A stretch of 64,000 nucleotides of DNA from Yponomeuta sedellus (Eukaryota; Arthropoda; Insecta; Lepidoptera; Yponomeutidae): the NCBI GenBank assembly GCA_934045075.1, contig OW203727.1, positions 17,544,861-17,608,860 on the forward strand, read 5' to 3'. The position numbers and the translations under genes were made by a program. This document shows, piece by piece, positions 54,741-64,000 of the stretch. The notes beneath the pieces are model-generated. The model did no database searches, had not been told where the DNA came from, and saw only the letters and a list, made by a program, of their open reading frames with translations. How positions within the stretch are numbered: position 1 is the stretch's first letter; each line of letters starts with the position of its first letter.

Positions 54741-55310
54741 ATTTATTTATTGTAAACATATGAATAAATATTATATCCTTTTTATATTTATATTTAGTCT
54801 TATGTTAGTACGTGTTTTGTTTCTCTTGTGTAATAAAGAATATTATATATATTTTACTTTGTTATCTGTGAAATTAGGTGCCATTTTAACTACTTTTTAA
54901 AAATAACGACAAAACTGCCGATTTAAGTTATCGAACAAGGTAGTGAAGTAAAAAATTAAAACATAGCTGTTAAAACAGACCCAATGAAGGACTGTTCTGG
55001 TAATTTGCGCTATTGGCCTACTGCAACTAATCACCTTACCAAATGGAACATCTGGTCTCTTACTTTTCATATAAATCGTACGACATTGGGGGTCACCATT
55101 GGGAGAAGAAGCAAGATTTGCTGCAGGTGTATTTTTAAAAGCACATAAATAAACGACCGTGCGCTTGCATCCGGCGACGCGGTGACATTCGACTATGAAA
55201 ACAGATAGTTTTAGAGGTTTTCGGGTCAACATAAACAATGTAGAAGAGGCACTGTATTGATTTATCTACGATGGATTTATTTATCTATTTCTCTATGTCC
55301 AGCAGTGGAC
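54741..55310. other. Unassigned
   Basis: No feature apart from short frames. Confidence 0.3.
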
Positions 55311-55380
55311 GAGTACAAGAGTTGAGTAATTACGTGTTACCTAATGAATAATCGCGATTAGACCCGTTAAATATATAACT

Positions 55381-55536
55381 GCAGTACACTTCCACCAAAC
55401 TGTTATCCCCAATCCGATTGCCCAGCGTGGGGATTATGGGCATTACACCCCAATGATGGCACAACCTAGTGCTATGGCGCTTATTAGGGGAGGGCTATGT
55501 CCAGCAGTGGACTAATATAGCCTGAAGAAGAAGAAG
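55381..55536 (+). mobile_element. Family R, 5'-truncated, 11-bp target duplication
   Basis: AATATATAACT at 55370-55380 and 55537-55547. Begins at GCAGTACACTTCCACCAAAC; ends AATATAGCCTGAAGAAGAAG. A truncated copy with a clean duplication shows that truncation happened at insertion. Confidence 0.85.
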
Positions 55537-55638
55537 AATATATAACTATGTACAAGAGTTGAATAATGTTTTTCAATTTCAATTTAAGTAAAGCGTCGTA
55601 ATGTGGGCAAGCAGTGAACGGATTTGGGTTTGGTTAAT

Positions 55639-55708
55639 GATATTGATGATAGTCATTTCTGGATTATTTCGGATTCGAAATAATCCGGAAATGACTATCA
55701 TCAATATC
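55639..55708. repeat. Hairpin, 32-bp stem
   Basis: GATATTGATGATAGTCATTT…, loop GGATTC, complement with one mismatch. Confidence 0.92.
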
Positions 55709-55969
55709 TTCGGTAATATTCGGTAGATTTACCGAAATTAGTCGAGGTCTTTGGCTCTTAAATAAATAATAGTACTTTACATGAATGGAAACCTCTATGA
55801 GCTTATCAATAGATTATTGATGATTTATTAAAATAATCAGCTGCAGCTAGGGCAGCACAACATCACGATAAGGTTTATCCTCTTATCGGTTAGCGCCATC
55901 TTGCTAAGTTTTACCGCATAAAGCAAGATGCCGTGATTTGTCTTCAGTCATCATTTTCACACCTAATTT

Positions 55970-56075
55970 CAATATTATTAAGACCGCCAATTGTATAACA
56001 TTACTTAGATTTAAAAAATAATGGTTGTATTCTTTTTTCTGGTTGTGCAATAAAATGTTCTCTGTCTATCTATTA
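55970..56075 (+). mobile_element. LINE-J-like 3' end
   Basis: ATTAAGACCGCCAATTGTAT…TGGTTGTGCAATAAAATGTT then CTCTGTCTATCTATT. Confidence 0.6.
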
Positions 56076-56236
56076 TGTTTTTTTGATTTTATTTTCTTTT
56101 TTTCTGTTTAGAGTTTGTAAACGATAATGCCTGTCTCCAAGTTATGTTCATATAAAGTAAGCCCGTATTTGGCCTGAGATTAATTATATTTATAACTGCG
56201 TTAATGTTAATTTACTACTGCTATGGGTTTTGTAAA

Positions 56237-56553
56237 TCCTACTAATATGATAATCGCAAAAACTAGTAAGTATGGACGGATGTTTGTTACTCTTTCACGT
56301 AAAAACTACTGAATATATTTTAATGAAACTATACAATAATATAGCTTATACGTCAAAGTAATACATAGGCTACAATTTATGAGGATATTGTTTGAATTGT
56401 CCAAAATATCAAGTAAGTAGGAAAATAAAAACCTGCGAGCAATTCTGACGTGCGCTGCCAAAACTGCGCTGCCAAAAGGTTTTGTACGCAACGCTATATA
56501 TAAGCTATTTGAAATAATAATCCTGCGCAGACAAAGTCGCGGGCTCCAGCTAG
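56237..56553 (+). mobile_element. Non-autonomous Helitron, complete
   Basis: 317 bp: A|TCCTACTAATATGATAATCG at the 5' side; interior TTGTTACTCTTTCACGTAAA, TAATACATAGGCTACAATTT; 3' end AAGTCGCGGGCTCCAGCTAG|T. TC start, CTAG end and A/T insertion site fit Helitrons. No protein. Confidence 0.8.
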
Positions 56554-56584
56554 TAAATGAAATAAATAAATGCTGCTACTCAAT

Positions 56585-56836
56585 CTTCTTCTTCAAGCTA
56601 TATTAGTCCACTGCTGGACATAGCCCTCCCCTAATGAGCGCACGGTTGTGCCATCACTGGGGGGTAGTACCCATAATCCCCACGCTGGGCATGCGGGTTG
56701 GGGATCGCAGTTTAGTGGAATTAAACTGCAGGGGGTGCTGCTGCTCACCCCCTGGTTTGTATCCCTTAGTCACCTTTTAAGAAACCCGCGGGAAGAATTA
56801 GGGTTGGTGCTATTCTTTAGACTGACACGACACAGC
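56585..56836 (-). mobile_element. Family R element, complete, 7-bp target duplication
   Basis: ACTCAAT at 56578-56584 and 56837-56843. CTTCTTCTTCAAGCTATATT at the tail side, GACACGACACAGC at the head side. Confidence 0.8.
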
Positions 56837-56843
56837 ACTCAAT

Positions 56844-57384
56844 AGTAGGATAAAATTTTAATCTTAACCTAGTGCTCCCCTAATAGGCCCGACTGTATTT
56901 TATTATACCCTTATCAGAGATTTTGCTACAGTAATTTAGTTCAAAGCCAGCTTATAGGTAAGAATTTACGGCATGTGTGTTTAGATCGTAAAAACGTGGC
57001 AAACTTGTTTCATGTAGGATTATATCGTAAGGAAAGCGTATTTTCATTGAATCAGTTATGATAATCTTGTATTCCGAAACCATAAAAACTACTTAACAGT
57101 CTGTATGTTTAAAAACATTATAAAAAAAGGAACGCTTTTTACCTCGCTAGGTTATTAAACGCATTATTAGCCGGTGACCAGCCCACGGCCAATTCAATTT
57201 GCTAATCGAAGTATTGTCAAGCCAACAGTTTAATCATATGTTAAGTCACCGAGTATTGCTAATATAGATCGGCAAATGACAATTCTATGAGAATATTTGC
57301 ATATGCTTTGGTGAGCGGTCAATAGAGCTTCGGTATGATTCAATTATCCTATACCTTTTTTATGTAGTCTATATGCGTCACACT
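56844..57384. other. Unassigned AT-rich region
   Basis: No feature. Confidence 0.3.
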
Positions 57385-57808
57385 TCATAACAAATGCATC
57401 CGACAGAGAACCAAAGTTATCGACATAGCTCAGAGTATCAGCAAGCTGAAGTGGCAGTGGGCTGGCCATATCTCGCGAAGAATCGACAACCGTTGGAGTA
57501 AACGTGTTCTTGAGTGGAGACCGCGACTCGCGAAACGATAGCCGCAGGGTGCGATAGCATAGCAGGGTGTCATGTACCTACTTTTAAAATTACAAATACG
57601 AACTGTAATGAGACATGACAATGCAATAAATGAATATGAATATGAACGTAGTGTAGGACGCCCTCCGACCAGGTGGGATGACGATCTGCGAAAAACTGCC
57701 GGCAGATGCTGGATGCGGCAAGCTGAAGACAGGGCGCTATGGAGCTCATTAGGGGAGGGCTATGACCAGCAGTGGACTACATAATATAGCCTGAAGAAGA
57801 AGAAGAAA
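57385..57808 (+). pseudogene. RTE LINE C-terminal fragment, interrupted
   Basis: Reads RQRTKVIDIAQ…, KWQWAGHISRRIDNRWSKRV, LEWRPRL to 57540; after ~100 bp of foreign sequence it resumes RSVGRPPTRWDDDLRKTAGR, CWMRQAEDRALW, GEGY…QQWTT stop, then ATAATATAGCCTGAAGAAGA. The best view of the intact RTE C-terminus. Confidence 0.85.
57541..57644 (+). mobile_element. Short LINE 3' end inserted in the RTE fragment
   Basis: ATAGCCGCAGGGTGCGATAG…GAGACATGACAATGCAATAA, then ATGAATATGAATATG tail. It splits CGAAACG from AACGTAGTGTAGG, leaving at most a 4-bp duplication (AACG). Confidence 0.6.
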
Positions 57809-57809
57809 A

Positions 57810-57985
57810 ATGCGTCACACTGTAGGGCACAGTCCTTCTCCTTAGAGAGAGGTTATGGGCTTAATAACTACGCGTACCTCCGCAGACTGGCAATTTCTAG
57901 CGCAGAGGTATATGAACACGACACGGGATCCCTCACGACGTTTTCCTTCGACGTTAGCGAGTGGCATTGCTAACTGTACTATCGA
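57810..57985 (-). mobile_element. Family B SINE, 5'-truncated
   Basis: TGCGTCACACTGTAGGGCAC…CCCTCACGACGTTTTCCTTC…GTTAGCGAGTGGCATTGC. Confidence 0.65.
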
Positions 57986-58344
57986 ATATTTATACTTTAA
58001 GGCCTACCTCGAATAAATACAACAGTGCGGGGCTAAATTAACCAAAATCGTGATGTACCACTTACAAGGTTATAAGAATTTCATGATTTAGCCAGCCTTC
58101 CCTCACAGTATCTGGTTGTTTTTTTCAGATAATATACGTATGCAAAACGAAGAAGAAAACTCTGGAATTATTTTGACACGTCATAGAGTAGTTCCAAAAG
58201 AGTGTTCCAAAGAGAGTGGTTTTGCATTAACTTATTGCACTTTTGTTTAAGTAAAATTGTTTTGTAACTCCTGCTAGCTCAACGGGCTTGATTTACAAAC
58301 TTCTCTGATTTATCATAAAATATACTATACTATAACATTATATA
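57986..58344. other. Unassigned
   Basis: No feature. Confidence 0.3.
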
Positions 58345-58452
58345 CTCCTCAACGCTTAAAATTGCCAGCCCGCGGTGGGCACGTATGGTAATTAAGCCAA
58401 TATTATGTCTCTAGGAGAAGATCTATACCCTGCAATGGGACGTATATAGAAA
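58345..58452 (+). mobile_element. Family B SINE 3' fragment
   Basis: CTCAACGCTTAAAATTGCCA, CGCGGTGGGCACGTATGG, CCCTGCAATGGGACGTATAT. Confidence 0.55.
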
Positions 58453-58721
58453 ACACGGAAAAAAATTCAAACAATTTTTATTGTGTTCACAACATCTGAT
58501 ATATCAATACTATGGTTCTTCAAAAATTTGTCGCTAGCAAATTTTCTGTCGCATTCCGGTAATAAAATATTATGTGTTCATAACTTATCCTATTTGTGGG
58601 TCTAGAGGCATGAAATACTGCAAAGGAATTTATTACGAATGAGGTCTGGAATTAAAGCCATTACAATGTATGAGTTTTATGTTTTATAATAATTATGTAA
58701 GCTATGTTAATTAAGGACTTT

Positions 58722-58850
58722 GAAAAGACTAAGTTTGGAGTTTTTTTGTCCATTTTTTCTCCAAAATGATCTAGATTTTGAAATGGACACCTAGTTACAC
58801 CTAGCCGCAGTTTCTGTAATACTTTGAATAAAACCTTTTCATTTCATTTC
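58722..58850 (+). mobile_element. Family T LINE 3' end
   Basis: AAGACTAAGTTTGGAGTTTT…GAATAAAACCTTTTCATTTC; lacks ~15 bp (the GTAACGTTCATTA segment) relative to other copies. Confidence 0.8.
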
Positions 58851-58924
58851 ATTACACAAAGTAGTTTATAACATCGAAACCTACTTTGAAATTTTCTAAA
58901 ATAATTTATGGTTCCTAAAGGTAT

Positions 58925-59055
58925 TGGGCAAAGGAGAAGGGAAAAAATTGACTGAAGCTACCATCCCTAGCCATGAACAGAAATAAATGGAAAGCCTTTG
59001 TATCAGCCCCAGACTGTACGAGGAGTAAATACGAAGAAGAAGAAAGGTATTATAT
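58925..59055 (+). mobile_element. LINE-H C-terminal fragment with (GAA)n tail
   Basis: Encodes a decayed LTEATIPSHEQK… and KWKAFVSAPDC… relative of 23195-23302, then CGAAGAAGAAGAAAGG. Confidence 0.55.
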
Positions 59056-59339
59056 AACAGACGAAACTTTGTGTGGATCGTCATTTTCTAAGTTCGAAAT
59101 GTGGAAGTTGGGCTTACCTAAAACTCTCAATTTTAGAAAAAGGCACATGTCTTCTGATATATTTTATTTTATTTATTAGGCACACCAACATCATACATAC
59201 AGAACATGGTACAAAAGAGTTACAGGAAGATAACATTACGTGTATGTACACCACTTATAGGTAAGCACAGCATTTATATAAATTGAGCTTACATCGTTAA
59301 AGAGTTAATGTTACAGAAATGATAATTAAATAAATAATA

Positions 59340-60440
59340 GATCAACTAAACTGCCTTTGTATATACCAATTTTTTGAAAGCTTGGAATGTTTGATGGGTA
59401 ATGTCAAAGTCATTGCTCAGATCATTGTAGAAACGACACATTCGAGAGATGGGTCCATTGTAAGACACATTATTGTTAGATGTTGGAACTTGGAATAAGC
59501 GAAAGAATCTTTGAGGGCGGTTGCTGGCTCTAAGGTTAAAGAGTGATATCCCATTGGTGTCAAGCGATCCATTTATGAGTTTATGCAGCAGCATAAGGTC
59601 AGCTGAATGTCTTCTGGACTCGAGGCTCTGAAAATCGAAGTGCTACAGGCGCTGAGTGTATTCAGGGAGCACACGCCGTTTGCCTGTCATCGCAGATAAG
59701 TGCCTAATGAAACGGCATTGGATTGATTCGATTTTTTTATGTGACAAGCATAGTATGGTGACCAAATGGACGAGCAGTATTCGAGAATAGATCTGACCAG
59801 TGACTTGTACAGAATGACCTTGTTGGAAATTTGTTTAAAGGGTTTGGTCATGCGCAGCATGAAAGCTAATGTGCTGTTGGCCTTACGAACCATGGCGTTA
59901 ATATGAGGCCTAAAAGACATTTGTGAATCAAATAACACGCCCAAATCCCTTATCACATGTACACGATCAAGAGGAATACTACTGATGGTGTATTTGTAGT
60001 CGATATATTTATTAATTTTAGTGAATGTAATAAACTGGCACTTTTTAACATTGAGGGACATATCGTTGGTTAAGCACCAATTTTGTATAGTATCCAAATC
60101 ATTCTGAAGCCTAAGACAGTCTTCCACACAGCCAATAGATTCAAAATTTTTAATGTCGTCTGCATATGCTAGACTAGTAGTTTAAGTAAGAGATCGTTTA
60201 AAAATATGATAAAAAGTAACGGTCCTAAATTGGAACTCCAGAACACGCCGAAAATGGCTGCGATCTGTATCCATAAACTGCGACAAACTGGCTACGGTTA
60301 TGGAGATATGATTCTATCCACCTAAGTAGAGACCCGTGAATGCCGATGTGACAAAGCTTCGTAATCAGTATGGAGTGACTTACTCGATCGAAAGCCTTAG
60401 CAAAATATATATGTATAAAATAGCCGTTAAAGTGCACGAT
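59340..60440 (-). pseudogene. Jockey/CR1-type LINE reverse transcriptase, decayed
   Basis: Minus-strand fragments of one RT in order: FAKAFDRVSHSILITKL and SLLRWIESYLHNRSQFV (about 60420-60225, first catalytic-Asp region changed to FAKAFD), GPLLFIIFLNDL near 60210, YADD-like remains near 60165, NDLDTIQNWCLTNDMSLNVK and DLGVLFDSQMSFRPHINAMV (60127-59687), and the C-terminus RASNRPQRFFRLFQVP, RMCRFYNDLS, TFQAFKKLVYTKAV stop (59594-59346). Several frameshifts and stops, no endonuclease. Different family from the 2.3-7.2 kb LINE. Upstream it is cut by the family E repeat. Confidence 0.8.
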
Positions 60441-60465
60441 AAGGATTCATATAGAACCTGCAAAT

Positions 60466-60638
60466 CAAGTCAACATTCCAATTTTCCTAGTTTGATTGAA
60501 ACGAGGTTTGTTATTTTGTTAAAGTGGCTTTCGCCGAAACGGACACACGACAGTGACATTCTAACTCGTATCGCGACTGGTATAAATGCGAAAATCGATC
60601 GGAAATGGATAGGTACCTTTCCGTGGCGCTGACGTTAT
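60466..60638 (-). repeat. Family E repeat, copy 2
   Basis: Inverse of 30421-30590, with TTTCGGCGAAAGCC and GATCGATTTTCGCATTTATA-type words; sits where the LINE RT is cut off. Confidence 0.7.
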
Positions 60639-60845
60639 ACTATCCCACAAGCCACGGGTCACTCTGGCCACATGTTTGCTTACATCCGTCAGTTTACCGC
60701 ACCGCGTTTACCGTTTGCTCAACCGCAATCAATGAAATGAAAATGACAATAAAGTTATCAACAAATACAAGTAGCTAGCTACGACACTAGCAATAGCCAC
60801 CACAAAAGGTCGGGCCTGAATCGTGGAGGCCTAAGTTTTTTTTAT

Positions 60846-61079
60846 CTTGGACAGATTATTACACAGATCTCGTTAACCCTATACTAAAAACAACTAAATG
60901 ACTTGCGTTACTGGTACTAACTCTACGATAGATTTAACACAATAAATACATTGATAACATCCAAGACCCGAGACAAACTAGAAAAAAAAAACGTTTCCTA
61001 GTTTGACCCGGCCGGGGGACCGAACCCGAGACCTTCGCTTTTTAGTCAGCGTGCCAATCCGCTGCGCCACTGAGGCCGT
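60846..61079 (-). mobile_element. Family D SINE
   Basis: Second full copy: head GGCCTCAGTGGCGCAGCGGA, TCGGGTTCGGTCCCCCGGCC; body as at 53293; 3' end GTCCAAGATAAAAAAAAC, an A-rich tail without the AAAT expansion. Confidence 0.82.
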
Positions 61080-61330
61080 CAATTGTAGGCTGTTTGTGTA
61101 AATTGTAGGGATTGTTAGGTTACAGGAGTGTGATAAATTAAGTATCAAAAATTAATTTACGTAACAAAGATAAAAGAGAAGGATTGAAAGAAAGAAAACA
61201 TTTATTGCAACAACAGTTACACACAAATAAATTAAAGTACAAAGACAAAGAAAGTATTAACCGTAAAAATAACTAAAAGACACATTACAAACTTTGTCGC
61301 GGTGTGTCTCTGCTGCTGCAAATGGCAACT

Positions 61331-61637
61331 GAGTGCTTAGTGCGAGTTTTTTAACTACTCGATCGCGTTAACGTAAACTCATATTTCTATGGCATCGAGG
61401 AAGCGCCACCTAGCGACAAGTATGGAAATTAAAATTGCTGAGTGCGAGTTGTAATGGCTTACGTTGAGAAGTGAACACGTTTACCTGCCAAAACACGAAT
61501 AAACGCGAGTGCGAGTTGTACTGTGACAGCGTTTTGCCAGTTCGACCGGTTAACTTACTCATACACACTACTCAATGCTCGATTAACGCGGCATTAAAGT
61601 TATTCGATTGGATCTGTCAAACTCGCACTAAGCACTC
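61331..61637. mobile_element. Candidate MITE with perfect 19-bp inverted ends
   Basis: GAGTGCTTAGTGCGAGTTT (61331-61349) and its exact complement (61619-61637), 307 bp in all. The interior repeats GAGTGCGAGTTGTA twice (61438, 61508). No ORF; no clear target duplication. Confidence 0.5.
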
Positions 61638-63379
61638 TGACTCAGCATAGTGCTGGGGGCGTGAACCCTCAGCGCTGATTTTCAGTCAGTACCGAAAGCC
61701 CTAAGTGCTCTAGAGCGCGGCGTGGCCTGTTGCAAAGTAATAAATAAAACAATATAATAAATACATTCAACATAACAAAAAAAACAGTCAACAGAATAAT
61801 AAACGTGTGTAAACAAAATAAAAATATTGCTTTATAGTCAGGCCAACTTAGCGAAATATGTCAATAAATAAATAATACATATCTGTGCATATTCATATAA
61901 AAGAAAAAGATTGTGGTGCAAAATGTGTAATTAGTGAAGGTTGTGGGTGTGTGTGTGTGTGTACTCTGCACTGTATAAGGTCTCTAAAAGTTCAGAATAA
62001 TATAATGTGGCGCTAAAATAACACCACTGCTATAAAATTGTGCAAAAAATTGAGATGAGAGGGAGAGGCAAATATTGCGTCTTCTTCTTCTTTCACATGC
62101 CTTTTCACCATCGTGCAATAAGCTTAGTTTGGCCGGAATATAAGTTGAAGGAAAATGCTCGTTTCTTTTCCTACAATATCGACTTTCAGACAGATTTTTT
62201 TTGTGTTTTTACGTTGTGGCAATTTAGTTCTATCCAATAATATTTACAGTGTTCGTTTGGTCAGTTTAAATCGTTGACGAAAACACTGAAGACGAAAATA
62301 TTAAAACATAGTTTTTTTAATTACAATGTTGCTTATAACGTTATTTATTATCACACCAATGAGCGAACGGTAAGGAGATGCGGTGGGTCGATATACGTAG
62401 AGATAATTTAAGGACAATTTAAAAAAAATATTGTAATATACTGTTGTGTCAGTGTTGTGTCTCATAACAACATTAATAAAAACTTTGTTAAAAGATTTTT
62501 TATGTTATTTTTGTCAGTCCTAATATACAGAGCAGAGTGGTAAGTAACTCATTACCTACGTATATCAAAGTTAGTTGCTTCCGCGCCATAATAATATGCT
62601 ACGTGACTCCGCAGCAGAGGCTACGAAACTCGTAGCGGCGCTACGTGATTGCTACGCGCGGTAAGCCTACGGTAAGCCTACGCTTTGATCACTTTAGATA
62701 TAAACATGGCATAAAATGATAACAATTTTTAATTTTGAAATAACAACTCCATGCCCAGACAACAAAACGTTTTTAATTAAACTTTCACTCCATGTATTTA
62801 CCTAGTGGGATTTTATTTGTTTTTCGAAATTAAATGAGAAACAGATTTTCTTAACGCTAACTTTTAAAATAGTCACGGAATAGCTCGTCTTTGTACAAAT
62901 TCGCTTATTGTGAAACAAATATTTTTCTATTCCATGATGATAAGAACCACTCTGATAATAATATAAATTTAATATTTACAGTGCTTAAAATAGGCACTTT
63001 TGGGGGTTTTTTTTTAAATTTAATTTAATCTTTGCAATCGTAAAAAGAAAAAGAATTGCTTAAGTGACATAGAGAACCTACATCAAACTTAGACTGGAGT
63101 GCCATTGTTTCAATACCCAAGGCAATATAGATAAAGTCAAAAATTGACACAAAAAAAAAATTTGTTTGGGATTTTTACAGGTTTAAAAAAATGCAAAACT
63201 CAGCTTTGGACAGAGTAAGAGTAATTAATTTTAGTAACTAAAAACTAAGACGATGGCGTACACACGTCTTCACGTGAGTCAAGATTTTTGCTTGAGTTTA
63301 AATGCGTTTCATCGCCCCGAAAATTGCCAAAAACTTACAGCTACGATAGATAGAACCATACAAAGAAAAGAAAATAAAT
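61638..63379. other. Unassigned region
   Basis: Contains a short (GT)n run at 61944-61962 and a 12-bp tandem CGGTAAGCCTA at ~62659-62682. No domain or repeat match. Confidence 0.35.
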
Positions 63380-63391
63380 AGTTTGTTCACA

Positions 63392-63537
63392 TGATTACAT
63401 TATTTTTAATGCACTAACCCGTGCTAAGGACAATTTTTAAAAACCTATTTAGAGGCTAAAAATTCCACCCATGCCGGGATACGAACCCGCGACCTCTGGC
63501 TATTCATGTTTTTAGCCTCTAAATAGGTTTTAAAAAA
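63392..63537. mobile_element. Family F SINE, minus, with short inverted cap, 12-bp target duplication
   Basis: AGTTTGTTCACA at 63380-63391 and 63538-63549. Long tail on the left, minus copy to …GGCTATTCATG, then only the last ~30 bp (TTTTTAGCCTCTAAATAGGT) in inverse orientation. Confidence 0.88.
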
Positions 63538-63661
63538 AGTTTGTTCACAGCTATGGAAACCAAAAATCTTAAAACACTTTCACAGCTTCATAAAACTCCC
63601 TAACATCAATATTCATTTCAATCATTTATTACCTAAGATTAAGTTAGGTAAGGTGATACAT

Positions 63662-63842
63662 ACTATTTTTATTTTTAATGCACTAACCCGTGCTAAGGAC
63701 AATTTTAAAAAAACCTATTTAGAGGCTAAAAATTCCACCCATGCCGGGATTCGAACCCGCAACCTCTGGCACAGAGAGCCAGAGGTTGCGGGTTTGAATC
63801 CCGGCATGGGTGGAATTTTTAGCCTCTAAATAGGTTTTTTCT
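63662..63842. mobile_element. Family F SINE, foldback, 13-bp target duplication
   Basis: TAAGGTGATACAT at 63649-63661 and TAAGGTAATACAT at 63843-63855 (one mismatch). Arms from AAAACCTATTTAG… to CTCTGGC and back from GCCAGAG; 7-nt centre ACAGAGA. Long tail on the left only. Confidence 0.88.
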
Positions 63843-63855
63843 TAAGGTAATACAT

Positions 63856-64000
63856 TTTGATATTTATAGTACAGTGTAATTTTACCGGCAGGTAAACGGC
63901 ACGCAACTTAGTAGATAGAGTAAAAAATTATATAATCACTAAATAGTATGAATACATTACAATTCAATATCTCTGACTCTTCACTTTTTCTTTAAAAAAA
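63856..64000. other. AT-rich end of window
   Basis: Nothing recognised. Confidence 0.3.

Overview
This window looks like repeat-dense, intergenic DNA from an insect, most probably a moth or butterfly (Lepidoptera). The reasons are the AT-rich background, RTE-type LINEs ending in short (GAA)n tails, small CTAG-ended Helitrons, TTATC-tailed LINEs, several tRNA-headed SINE families and a gypsy LTR element. I found no host protein-coding gene that I can defend. Every convincing coding stretch belongs to a transposable element, and most other open frames are accidental readings of repeats. Family letters used here (S, F, R, B, C, D, J, T and so on) are my own labels.

Layout. 1-2.3 kb: a dimeric family S insertion, a family F SINE, RTE and LINE-J pieces, and a (TA)n tract. 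2.3-7.2 kb: an almost complete CR1/Jockey-type LINE (ORF1, endonuclease and reverse transcriptase) with one frameshift and a (TTATC)n tail. 7.3-9.1 kb: a SINE, and a region with 24-bp inverted termini enclosing 65-bp tandem repeats. 9.4-11.4 kb: S copies, a 189-bp foldback sequence and three ~180-bp tandem repeats. 11.9-15.5 kb: the 5' half of a gypsy element (LTR, CpG-rich leader minisatellite, gag, protease, partial RT), joined directly to an RTE LINE fragment. 15.5-51 kb: nested SINEs, LINE 3' ends and Helitron pieces. 51.0-53.3 kb: a (AAAT)n array of about 2.26 kb abutting a SINE tail. 53.3-64 kb: more SINEs, a decayed LINE RT at 59.3-60.4 kb, a possible MITE at 61.3 kb and two more foldback SINEs.

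Two families stand out. (1) Family S is about 370 bp long and present at 14 places. Its 5' region resembles the internal control region of 5S rRNA, and three insertions have 11-bp target-site duplications (TSDs). It therefore looks like a 5S-rRNA-derived SINE, and one insertion is a dimer within a single TSD. (2) Family F is a tRNA-headed SINE. Seven of ten copies are head-to-head inverted structures, each flanked by its own direct repeat. The outer end of the inverted arm always lies at the same internal T5A4 site, while the turn-around point varies. The extreme case is a 184-bp spacer-less palindrome. This fits insertion by twin priming or by reverse transcription from both nicks.

The window also holds many short near-perfect hairpins. 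At three places the surrounding repeat family supplies the ancestral sequence, and the hairpin is clearly a local inverted duplication, as expected of replication template switching. Family identities come from motif recognition and within-window comparison only; no database search was possible.
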